Source: an uncultured Bacteroidota bacterium
Lineage (GTDB): Bacteria; Bacteroidota; Bacteroidia; Bacteroidales; UBA12481
Direction of reading: 5' to 3'
Length of the DNA: 43,716 bases
NCBI GenBank assembly: GCA_903919925.1
Contig: CAIXKO010000355.1
Location: 1 to 43,716, forward strand
Positions 26,972 to 34,886 of the stretch are shown here, piece after piece. The notes beneath the pieces were generated by a model that worked only from the letters and a program-made list of their open reading frames with translations, had not been told where the DNA came from and searched no databases. The position numbers and the translations under genes are program-made. The first letter of the stretch is position 1; each line of letters opens with the position of its first letter.

Positions 26972-28384
26972 TTAGCAAATTTTCACCACCCTGATTCCCA
27001 GTATTTTTCCAAGCTTATCAATTTTATCAGCGATATGACCCACTCCTATCGCACAATGGTGGGCAGGGCCCTGCTTCGACCATTGATTCATAAACTCACG
27101 CGCACCGATGGAAAAGCGGTAACGGCTGTTGGTATTCCCGATTTCGAGTACCGGACCGGGGACCGATTCCCCTTCCGCCATAAGCAGAAAAACTGAATCG
27201 CGATCCTCTACCACGGATAGAAGCGTAACTGGCCCGTGCTTTACCGTCATCTGAATACTAAGGCCCTTGCCGGGTTTACCATGATAAACGGGCAGTGGAA
27301 CGAGTTTTACCCGTCCTTCTGCAATGATTGGATGGGCCGGACCATCGTGCCCCAGCAAAACGATATCATCAACAAAATCCATTAGATAAAATTCCGAAAA
27401 TGAACCACCTGCCCCAAATGAGGACATAATTTTCATTGCCTGTGCATTCTTGACCTCGCATTCACCGGCAACTGGAATATTCCTCTCAGTCAGCAGGGTA
27501 TTTCCGGCTATGACGGAGGTAACGATATTCTCATAATCATTGCCGGATGCACCTTCATAATAGTAAGCCATAGAATTGAGCCGGTGCTTTTCCACGAGTT
27601 TATCCAATGCAACTGATGTTCGGGCAGCGCGTTCAATCTCGGCAGAATCACATTCAGCAGTCACCTTAAAAGAAGCATGGAATTGACTCAGTTTTTCATC
27701 TACATCATCAGGAGTTACCGAATCGCGATATTCTTTCAATTCGCACATTTCCAGCAGTTCGAAATGGGTACCAAACACGGCAGCCTGGCGCGTTAAATCG
27801 GTGTATACATCCAACATTCCGCAATAATAGTGGCCCAGAACACCCATCCGGTTATTTCGAAGATCGGCAGCTACCTGAGCGGCTGACACCCATGCACTGA
27901 TTTCAGCCCAGGCCCTTTCATCACCGAGATAGCCGGTAACAAAATCATACCTGATACCTGTCCTGTTGAAAACATTGGCGATTTCAGGAACTGAGCAAGC
28001 CTGGCAATGCTCGAGCCATACCCCGGTCATTTTTCCACGATCACCCAATGCATTGAAAGCAGCATAATCCAGCTGCGGCACGGGTTGAAGGTTCAGGATT
28101 ACGATGGGCACCTTAACTTTTTGAGCTACAGGCAATACAGTTGATGAAAGCGCATATGTCGACACATAAAGGAAAACAATGTCCACATCGCTGTTTTTAA
28201 GAAATGCCGCGGCGGTTTGGGCCTTTTCCGGATTGTCCACCATACCGGCATCGACCACCTCTGCACCGAAACCAGCGATTCTGTTGCTGATTTGTGCCTG
28301 ATAACGTAACAGGTTATCGAGTAATCCACTAAACTGGCCCCAATAGGTATCAAGGCCTATACCGAAAAGTCCGACTTTTATCAT
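26972..28384 (-). CDS. L-arabinose/L-fucose isomerase family sugar isomerase
   Basis: The protein is 470 residues with no signal peptide, so it is cytoplasmic. It is close to the usual AraA length. The four metal-binding positions of the AraA/FucI fold can be traced: Glu308 (GECEVKNA), Glu331 (FSEFYLMDF), His346 (LLGHDG) and His442/His443 (PAHHCAIG). The N-terminal half carries the Rossmann-like domain (IVFLYVSTYALSSTVLP and PIVILNLQPVPQ). Such enzymes interconvert an aldose and a ketose (arabinose, fucose or related). The start is supported by AAGGA about 8 nt upstream of the ATG. It is 36 bp downstream of the TonB receptor gene, so it is probably induced with uptake of the sugar. It is not close enough to AraA or FucI for me to name the substrate. 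Confidence 0.88.
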   Translation of the reverse strand: MIKVGLFGIGLDTYWGQFSGLLDNLLRYQAQISNRIAGFGAEVVDAGMVDNPEKAQTAAAFLKNSDVDIVFLYVSTYALSSTVLPVAQKVKVPIVILNLQPVPQLDYAAFNALGDRGKMTGVWLEHCQACSVPEIANVFNRTGIRYDFVTGYLGDERAWAEISAWVSAAQVAADLRNNRMGVLGHYYCGMLDVYTDLTRQAAVFGTHFELLEMCELKEYRDSVTPDDVDEKLSQFHASFKVTAECDSAEIERAARTSVALDKLVEKHRLNSMAYYYEGASGNDYENIVTSVIAGNTLLTERNIPVAGECEVKNAQAMKIMSSFGAGGSFSEFYLMDFVDDIVLLGHDGPAHPIIAEGRVKLVPLPVYHGKPGKGLSIQMTVKHGPVTLLSVVEDRDSVFLLMAEGESVPGPVLEIGNTNSRYRFSIGAREFMNQWSKQGPAHHCAIGVGHIADKIDKLGKILGIRVVKIC

Positions 28385-28420
28385 AGTTCACATCCTTATA
28401 ATAGTTCGAATTTATTGCCA

Positions 28421-31378
28421 TTAAAATCTAAATCGCAACCCCAAATCAACAGTCATTCCATAATTCTCCTGGTAAGTTGGCCGAATATCGCCGGTAAGTC
28501 TTTGGGATTCAGTAAAATCGCTGATATTGGCAATATTTGCTACCAACTCAAATCCCTTAAGTTTTTTTATTGCAAATTTCTGGGTTAATTGCAGATCCCA
28601 GCGGTTGAAATAATCCTTTTGAGAGTCTAATCGTGGCGCACCCATGTAATTTATACCGGTATAAATCAACCCATTATATTGGTAGGAAAGCCAAACATTA
28701 AATCCCTTGAAGTTAAATCCGAGCGAAATATTCGCAATATGCTTGGGTTGATAGAGCATTGGACCAGTAATGGTTGAATCAATCCTGGTTGCAACCGGGC
28801 GACCACCTCCGGGAGGGGTAACATTTTTTACTATGGTATAGGGATAAGTGGTTTCTGACTGAGCATAAGTATAGTTAGCATTCAAGGTGAAATAATTAAA
28901 GGGTTTAGGCAAATAATAAAACGATGTTTGCCACTCACACTCGATTCCCTGAACATATACGGTATAGGGGTGATTTTCCACAATGGTTACATTCACCACC
29001 GCGTTATCAGGGAACGGTTCAATTTTGGGATCCCCTTTGATGCGCTTGTAGGACCGGCCCCAGATTTTATCCTGCACCGTTTTGTAAAAGCCCGTAACTG
29101 ACAATAGTCCAACCTTGCTGCTGTGCAAAGTGAACTGGGCATCGTAGTTGGTCCAAAGTTCAGATCTTAAAGCTGGATTTGAAGCTGTGTATGAAAAAGG
29201 TGCCCAGCCGGTATTTACATAATAGTTTGGTGACAGGGAATTAAAATCGGGCCTGCTAAGAGTTTGGGTATAGGCAAAATGCATATAAAACGACTTTAAT
29301 GGTTTAATCCTCAAATGCACCATAGGAAGTATAAATTTGTCCTTCCTCACGGCCGAGGTATCATGGCCGCTAAGTGGGGCAACAATGTTGGGAACATAAG
29401 TTGGCGGCAATGCATAAAACCCTTTCAAGGCGGCATCGGTAGCCTCAATACGAACACCAGGCAGCAACATCACATATTCGCCAAAGTTTATCTCCGGCAT
29501 AATAAACCCTGCAGAGTAAGTTTCCTTAATATTTTGGTCGTTAAGCATACAAGCAGGTACGTTTTGAGCGTAACCCAGCTTGTTGATATCACCAAAAATC
29601 GGGAGGTAAACCTCAGGACCCTTTGCAAAATAGTAATCCGAAACGCTGGTCCAGGTATCCGCTATCTGGTTAAGCCTGTCCATATTAAAAGCATATCCAA
29701 AGTTATAATCACCGTTCAAAAAGTTGTCGATCTTTTTGCCGCTTAAGTTTACCGCACTAACATTATCGGATGCGTTTCTAACTACCCAATCCAATGAATC
29801 GGCCAGCACTTTTGGCGCATAAACATTATAGTTTGCATTGGCACCCATGCTTCCTGCCAGATTATCAACCAATCTGCTTTTGTTTCGATACAGACCGCCA
29901 AACTTGATGTTCCCGGTGATCAACCCTCCTACTTTAAAGGGAACCGTAAAATTCAAATAAGTGTTAATGTTTTTATCCTGTCCCTTGCTATTAGCCACTC
30001 CCATCCCAGTGAGCCAGCAATCCAGGAAATTATCAGGATTATCGGTAAACAGCGGCACAATTGCAGTAGGATCGAGCTTGCGGTGCGCAATATCAGTAAT
30101 TGCAGAGGTGGATGCGCTGTTGAAAATAAAATTCCACGACTTGTTGTTGGTTGCAATGGATTTACCCATCGAGTAGGAAATTCCATAATCGGCCTTGATA
30201 TTCAGGAATTTCAATTTAGTTTCACCGGTTAATGAAGTTTGCACGGTTTCTCCTTTATCGTCGGGGTTATTAGCTGAAAAAGAATAACCAACGGATCCGG
30301 CTCCTCCGAGTCCATAGTTTTTTGATTGGCTCTGATAGTCGCTCCTGGAGTTGTTATACATTCCGTAAAACATCAGGGTGGTTCCGGGTGTGAGCTTATA
30401 ATCCATTGATAACAAAGCCGATCGCCTATATATTATTGAAGATATATCGTTTAAGCTCACTGCACCCAACAGGATATCTCCATCCGGGTTTGAACCATCA
30501 ATCCCGTAAGCAGCACTCATGGTTTGTATACTCCGGTTTACCCGTTCGGCATTTGCAGTTACTAATATGCCAAGTTTATCTTTGAAAAAGCGGTTGCTTA
30601 CCTCACCCAGCAGTTTATAATTCCCCAAATAGTTATTCAGCTGATTATAACCACCCTGTGTCATTACGTTGAGATGGAAATTTTTAGGTGCCTCCCGCAG
30701 TTTCAGGTTAACTGTACCGGCAACTGAATTTGCCTCCATATCAGCGGTTAACGACTTAAATACTTCTACTCCCTGGAGGGCATATTGCGAAACGCCGTTT
30801 AGGTTAACATTTGACTGCATGCCATTTAAAGTAACATTAGTGTACTTTGGCTCCAGTCCACGGATCACCAGGCCGGAACCTTCCCCACCCGATCGCAATA
30901 CAGAAATTCCGGGCAAACGGCCGATTGCTTCAGTGGCATTGGCATCGGGATTCTCCTGTAACCGGTCCGGTGCCACTACGTTTTTAATGGTATTGGAATG
31001 TATTTGCTGCTGCAAGGCCTGTTTCTGTCCTTTGGTTTGGGCAGTAATCACCACCTCACGCAAGGCCATCACGTCAGTTTTTAAAGAAACATCTATCGTT
31101 CTCAGGTTACCAACGGTTACCTTTTCAGGCATACTGCCGATGAAAGAAAACAGCAACACCGTTCCAGGTCCGTCAACCATAATCGAGTAAGTTCCATCGG
31201 ATCCGGTACTGGTGCCGATAACTGTTCCTTCAATAATGATATTCACCCCGGGAAATGCCTCTCCGGTAACTGCATCAGTAACCTTACCGGTAATTCTCTG
31301 CTGCGACTTGTTCTGCGCCAGCAAAGAATTAACAGATATACAGCAAATTAAGGAAAGAAACAAAAAAAGTGTTTTCAT
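28421..31378 (-). CDS. TonB-dependent outer-membrane receptor, no SusD partner
   Basis: The protein is 985 residues with a signal peptide ending SLLAQ (about residue 22). A carboxypeptidase-regulatory-like beta-sandwich follows (about 28-105; ITGKVTDAVTGEAFPGVNI). Next is the plug (about 125-235, with GLVIRGLEPKYTNVTLNGMQ) and a 22-strand-type barrel to the C-terminal LGLRFRF, whose final Phe is the usual outer-membrane signal. The NATEAIGRLPGISV block is typical of the plug. It should import oligosaccharides driven by TonB/ExbBD. Unlike most SusC-type receptors there is no SusD-like lipoprotein on either side. It is the first gene of the leftward run, divergent from the AraC regulator, with a recognisable promoter. 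Confidence 0.93.
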   Translation of the reverse strand: MKTLFLFLSLICCISVNSLLAQNKSQQRITGKVTDAVTGEAFPGVNIIIEGTVIGTSTGSDGTYSIMVDGPGTVLLFSFIGSMPEKVTVGNLRTIDVSLKTDVMALREVVITAQTKGQKQALQQQIHSNTIKNVVAPDRLQENPDANATEAIGRLPGISVLRSGGEGSGLVIRGLEPKYTNVTLNGMQSNVNLNGVSQYALQGVEVFKSLTADMEANSVAGTVNLKLREAPKNFHLNVMTQGGYNQLNNYLGNYKLLGEVSNRFFKDKLGILVTANAERVNRSIQTMSAAYGIDGSNPDGDILLGAVSLNDISSIIYRRSALLSMDYKLTPGTTLMFYGMYNNSRSDYQSQSKNYGLGGAGSVGYSFSANNPDDKGETVQTSLTGETKLKFLNIKADYGISYSMGKSIATNNKSWNFIFNSASTSAITDIAHRKLDPTAIVPLFTDNPDNFLDCWLTGMGVANSKGQDKNINTYLNFTVPFKVGGLITGNIKFGGLYRNKSRLVDNLAGSMGANANYNVYAPKVLADSLDWVVRNASDNVSAVNLSGKKIDNFLNGDYNFGYAFNMDRLNQIADTWTSVSDYYFAKGPEVYLPIFGDINKLGYAQNVPACMLNDQNIKETYSAGFIMPEINFGEYVMLLPGVRIEATDAALKGFYALPPTYVPNIVAPLSGHDTSAVRKDKFILPMVHLRIKPLKSFYMHFAYTQTLSRPDFNSLSPNYYVNTGWAPFSYTASNPALRSELWTNYDAQFTLHSSKVGLLSVTGFYKTVQDKIWGRSYKRIKGDPKIEPFPDNAVVNVTIVENHPYTVYVQGIECEWQTSFYYLPKPFNYFTLNANYTYAQSETTYPYTIVKNVTPPGGGRPVATRIDSTITGPMLYQPKHIANISLGFNFKGFNVWLSYQYNGLIYTGINYMGAPRLDSQKDYFNRWDLQLTQKFAIKKLKGFELVANIANISDFTESQRLTGDIRPTYQENYGMTVDLGLRFRF

Positions 31379-31431
31379 AGGTTGTTGGATTAAGTAAACA
31401 ATTTCCAGTCAATCAGTTTTTTGGTAACAAT

Positions 31432-31463
31432 CAAAACTATGATTATTAATAAGGTGGTACAAT
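31432..31463 (-). promoter_or_regulatory. promoter of the TonB receptor operon (Bacteroidota type) with internal palindrome
   Basis: On the minus strand ATTG (31463-31460), a 20-nt spacer and TAGTTTTG (31439-31432) match the -33 TTTG / -7 TAnnTTTG consensus of Bacteroidota, the -7 box perfectly. The start of transcription would fall near 31425, giving a leader of about 47 nt. A perfect 10-bp palindrome TTATTAATAA (31443-31452) sits inside the spacer, where a bound protein would affect polymerase. The adjacent AraC regulator is the obvious candidate. Confidence 0.6.
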
Positions 31464-31529
31464 TCACTATTTGCACCTTTTTTTACATTATTTAACCCTT
31501 TTGCTATATTTACGTTCTTAAATCAACGA

Positions 31530-32420
31530 ATGGAAGAATTCTTCAAATACGTTACTCCGGGTGAAGATGATGTAAATTGGGGCCTTTACCTGAACGTGGT
31601 TGGTAAAGCAATCATTACGCCAGGTATAACTTACCCTAGCCAAAGTCACCCGAGCGGTTACTATTTTACCTGGGAAAAAGGAAGAATCCTTCATGAATAT
31701 CAGCTGGTATATGTTACTGAAGGTGATGGATTATATGAAGATTCAACGGGTGAGTATCCGATAAAATCGGGTTCACTCCTGATTATTCAGCCCGGAACCT
31801 GGCATCGGTATAAGCCTGACATCACCACCGGGTGGACAGAGAATTACGTTGGATTTAACGGCATGATAGCCAAACACATATTGAGCAATTCCCCCTTAAC
31901 TTCACTGATGCCGGTAAATTATATCGGTAACCGCGAGGAATTCATCGATACCTATTACAAGATTTACGGTTATGTAAAAGATGAAAAACCAGGTTTTCAG
32001 CAGGTTTCAGCAGGTATGATCATGAAGTTGCTTGGATTTCTCATTTCTGTGGAGAAGCAATTGAGTTTTGCGGAAACACGAATCGAGAAAATCATACAGA
32101 AGGCCTGCTTTCTGATACGGGAAAACGTTGAAAAGGAGATCGATTTTAAGCAATACGCCGAGTGCAATAATATCGCTTATTCTTATTTCAGGAGGATGTT
32201 TAAGATTTATACCGGTTTGCCCCCGGCAAAATACCAATTGGACCTCAAAATCATCAGGAGCAAGGAATTGCTGTTATCAACCGATAAAATTATGAAGGAA
32301 ATCTGCTATGAAGTAGGATTTGAATCCGAGTATTACTTCAGCAGGATCTTCAAGAATAAAATCGGAATTTCCCCGTCGAGATTCAGGACAGCTGCACAAA
32401 ACCATTCTGAAAAAAAGTAA
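31530..32420 (+). CDS. AraC-family transcriptional regulator with N-terminal cupin sensor
   Basis: This 296-residue protein is the only clear plus-strand gene lying inside the window. Residues 1-165 are an AraC-type cupin ligand domain (YQLVYVTEGDGLYEDSTGEY, GSLLIIQPGTWHRYKPD). Residues of about 195-290 hold two helix-turn-helix motifs: DFKQYAECNNIAYSYFRRMF, then MKEICYEVGFESEYYFSRIF and KNKIGISPSRFR. Sensors of this layout bind a mono- or oligosaccharide and activate nearby genes. It is divergent from the TonB receptor across 151 bp and is the probable local activator. A weak TATATTTA box lies at 31505-31512. It is a classical cytoplasmic AraC protein, not a hybrid two-component sensor or ECF/anti-sigma pair as in many PULs. 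Confidence 0.92.
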   Translation: MEEFFKYVTPGEDDVNWGLYLNVVGKAIITPGITYPSQSHPSGYYFTWEKGRILHEYQLVYVTEGDGLYEDSTGEYPIKSGSLLIIQPGTWHRYKPDITTGWTENYVGFNGMIAKHILSNSPLTSLMPVNYIGNREEFIDTYYKIYGYVKDEKPGFQQVSAGMIMKLLGFLISVEKQLSFAETRIEKIIQKACFLIRENVEKEIDFKQYAECNNIAYSYFRRMFKIYTGLPPAKYQLDLKIIRSKELLLSTDKIMKEICYEVGFESEYYFSRIFKNKIGISPSRFRTAAQNHSEKK

Positions 32421-32452
32421 ATCTTCCTGGTCTTTTTCTTTTTGGTGCCGGA

Positions 32453-34390
32453 TCACTTTTCCAAAACAAACCGATAATTAAACCGCCTGTTAGGAGCACA
32501 ATCGCCATTGAGACAGAGGGAAATCGGATCTTTCAGGTCCTTGGGATTATCGGCCCATTTAAAATCGAAACTGCAGGCAGTTGCCGTTAATCCAAGCAAT
32601 TTGAGGGGTATGGCCAATTCCAGCTCACGGCCTTTGTATTGGTATTTCAACCTGGCTTTTTCAACCCAGGGATTTTCGGGATGTCCGGCATCGTAAACCA
32701 TCAGCGGGGTGGTTGAGTTATCGATCACGCTTTTATTAATCAGATAATCATAACCATACCATCCGGTATCCGCATTTTGATCAGCATCAATCAAAAGGCA
32801 CATCCAGTTTTCGCCTGTGTGCGGAGTCAGCATTTTATCAGTTTCCGCGTAGAAATATACATTTTCCTTACCAACAGCAACTTTACATGTTGTAATATCA
32901 TTCCGGCCTGAAGTATTGATGTATTGAAGGCCCCCGTAACCCTTGTTATTCCGGTGAAAAGTATCGCCTTTAGTATCACGAAATTCATTAACGATCGACT
33001 TCCAATCGGCAAAAGCACCATCAATCTTCAAGGCAGAAATCCCCTTTTGCACCGGTATCGGCCTGATGCCTTTATATTTGCGAATATTTTGAGCCATCTG
33101 CATGTAATAATTATCGGTGTAACCATCCTTCATGGGTTGAATGCACCGATTAAACTCCGCATTGTATTGGTCAACAAAGAAATACTTACTTTTCCTGCGC
33201 ATAAAAGGAAATGAAACACCATCCTGGGGCGGATACTTCCCAGCGGTCCATTCGTTCCAATCATTCAGGTAGAGAAACTGCGGATCAGCCTTCAGTGCTT
33301 CATCCCAACGATCCTGAAAGTAAATTCCGTAGCCCTGAGGATTTTTCACCGTTTTTCCCAGCCAGGGAACGAAGGCAGAATCGGGCAGATCAAATTCATT
33401 CAGCTGCGGCTCGTCGAATTTGCGTGTCCACGATTTTCCAACCAGGCTCGATGGATGCTGACCCGGTGTAACCGCTGCCTCCTCCCGTTTACCGTTGTGA
33501 AGCGAAACCAGATTCATCGGATCAAGAGCTTTAACCTTTTCATTTCCAAGATCATAACCAAAGCTCCAGTTATCTTCTGTTCCAATAAACCTTTTTCCGG
33601 CCCATTCATAATATCCCCACCACATATTCCGGAGTGTAAAGAACTCCTTAACTTCCGATGAGTAATCCTTATTAATATCCGTTGATGGATTTCCTGTAGC
33701 ATCTATCTGAGGATCTTTATTATACAACAAAAGGGGCTTGCCATCCCACGAGAACCAGAGGTCCTTGTATTTCCCGGTTTTATAGATTTGGTTATAAAGA
33801 TCCTGAACCACCGTAACTACCGGACCATTAAAGGCCCAGAAACAAAACTGCGGAACCTTGCTGCCTTCTGCCTTCATCTTTAGCATAACCGGAAAAAGCA
33901 CATTCCATTCATCCCAGTATCGGACTGCGTTAGTAACATCCATCACCAGAACATCTACCCCCGCATCGGCCAGCATCGACATATCCTTCCGGATCACATA
34001 CTCGTCCTTGCTCAGGAAATAGCCCATTTCCGGTTCGCCCCAATGATAGGAGCCCTCAATCCAAAGCGGATGGTTTGGATCGAGCCGTGCATTGGGATCA
34101 CCGGCAAGTACCCTGGTAACATCGGCATTATAAGGGCTTTTCATTTTGGCCAGCACATCGCTGTGCCAGGTGATATAAAATATACCCACCACCCGGCGCT
34201 GGTCATTTTTAACCGGTCCAACCATCTCAAATGACGGCATTTTTCGTCCAAGCGCATCGGTAGCCACCCAGGTATCGGAATAAAGATCTCTTTCCTGTGC
34301 ATAGGTTGAACCTGCTGACAGAAATAAACATTGCGCCGTTACCAGAAACAGGAAGGTGATATTTCGAAACATAAGCTTATTTTTTTTCAT
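32453..34390 (-). CDS. secreted GH99/WbsX-like TIM-barrel protein with C-terminal CBM9-like domain (paralogue 2)
   Basis: The protein is 645 residues with a signal peptide ending STYAQ (about residue 32). Residues 38-445 are a TIM-barrel-like domain and 450-645 a CBM9-like beta-sandwich (ALKIDGAFADWKS, NDITTCKVAVGKENVYFYAE, LLIDADQNADTGWYGYDY). It shares with the 19844-23818 and 41775-43598 proteins the blocks DTWVATDALGRKMPS, FYITWH, WGEPEMGYF (Glu119, Glu121), DVTN (151-154) and WNEW (Glu380). The WNEW block resembles the NEW motif of GH99 and WbsX-type proteins. It lacks the extra CBM6, PA14 and sorting domains of the large paralogue, so it is probably periplasmic. It is convergent with the AraC gene (32-bp gap) and downstream of a dinD remnant. 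The substrate is unknown. Confidence 0.87.
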   Translation of the reverse strand: MKKNKLMFRNITFLFLVTAQCLFLSAGSTYAQERDLYSDTWVATDALGRKMPSFEMVGPVKNDQRRVVGIFYITWHSDVLAKMKSPYNADVTRVLAGDPNARLDPNHPLWIEGSYHWGEPEMGYFLSKDEYVIRKDMSMLADAGVDVLVMDVTNAVRYWDEWNVLFPVMLKMKAEGSKVPQFCFWAFNGPVVTVVQDLYNQIYKTGKYKDLWFSWDGKPLLLYNKDPQIDATGNPSTDINKDYSSEVKEFFTLRNMWWGYYEWAGKRFIGTEDNWSFGYDLGNEKVKALDPMNLVSLHNGKREEAAVTPGQHPSSLVGKSWTRKFDEPQLNEFDLPDSAFVPWLGKTVKNPQGYGIYFQDRWDEALKADPQFLYLNDWNEWTAGKYPPQDGVSFPFMRRKSKYFFVDQYNAEFNRCIQPMKDGYTDNYYMQMAQNIRKYKGIRPIPVQKGISALKIDGAFADWKSIVNEFRDTKGDTFHRNNKGYGGLQYINTSGRNDITTCKVAVGKENVYFYAETDKMLTPHTGENWMCLLIDADQNADTGWYGYDYLINKSVIDNSTTPLMVYDAGHPENPWVEKARLKYQYKGRELELAIPLKLLGLTATACSFDFKWADNPKDLKDPISLCLNGDCAPNRRFNYRFVLEK

Positions 34391-34413
34391 TTTGAATAAT
34401 CAATTATACAGTT

Positions 34414-34421
34414 CAAAACTA
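34414..34421 (-). promoter_or_regulatory. candidate -7 promoter box upstream of GH99-like paralogue 2
   Basis: TAGTTTTG on the minus strand is a perfect TAnnTTTG match and is identical to the -7 box of the TonB receptor promoter. The ATG at 34390 follows 23 nt later, giving a leader of about 17 nt. No good TTG/TTTG is found 18-21 nt upstream, so only half the promoter is supported. It lies between the coding gene and the end of the dinD remnant. Confidence 0.4.
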
Positions 34422-34440
34422 GTGAATACCTCGAAATTGC

Positions 34441-34841
34441 TCATTCTTTCACTTTCAAATTTCTCTTTACAATCTCTTTATCAGCCGATTTTACCCTGCG
34501 CTCAAGCTTTTTAATATCTTCTTCGGGTGGTAATTCTTCGGGTCACCGTTTTGGGCAATAAGGTAACAAGCATACCGGGTAAGCATAATATCAGGGACAT
34601 CCTTTGTCGCACCCTTAGGCATTGCGATCGTTTTGGTGACGTCAACAAAATGATCAGGAACCGCTTCACCAGTGGTTTTGCAACTTTCTTTTGCTTTGTC
34701 AACCGCGTTCAGAAAATTACGCCAATCGGCATAACCAATTAGTTCTTGCAATTCTCTGGCAAGCCAATAATCTATGCCATCTTGCTCATAAGCATATTCT
34801 TCAAAACTTTTGTTGAGCTTAATAATTGTATCTTTTTCCAT
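34441..34841 (-). pseudogene. dinD: dinD remnant with internal deletion and frameshift
   Basis: The 5' part (ATG at 34841, about 101 codons) is a good match to the N-terminus of DNA-damage-inducible protein D: YWLARELQELIGYADWRNFL, HFVDVTKTI, DIMLTRYACYLIAQNGDPK. In that frame it then stops at 34491. In the next frame the sequence continues as LPPEEDIKKLERRVKSADKE and stops at 34441-34443; this is the usual DinD C-terminus. Full-length DinD is about 270-290 residues, so roughly 150 internal codons are missing and the two ends are joined out of frame. GAAGAA at the junction could belong to either flank, which suggests a microhomology deletion (inference). It is unlikely to make a working protein. 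It is out of place among glycosidase genes, and dinD homologues are often carried on genomic islands. Confidence 0.85.
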
Positions 34842-34886
34842 TCGAAACCGAAAAATTAGAACAAGGGTGAAAGACTTTAAATAATT

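Noticed and set aside
30669-31190. 173-codon plus-strand open frame
   Set aside because: It is antisense to the N-terminal and plug region of the TonB receptor, Ser/Thr-rich as expected of a mirrored frame.
28385-31529. search for a SusD-like gene beside the TonB receptor
   Set aside because: The neighbours are a cytoplasmic isomerase and an AraC regulator. No helical SusD-like lipoprotein was found anywhere in the window.
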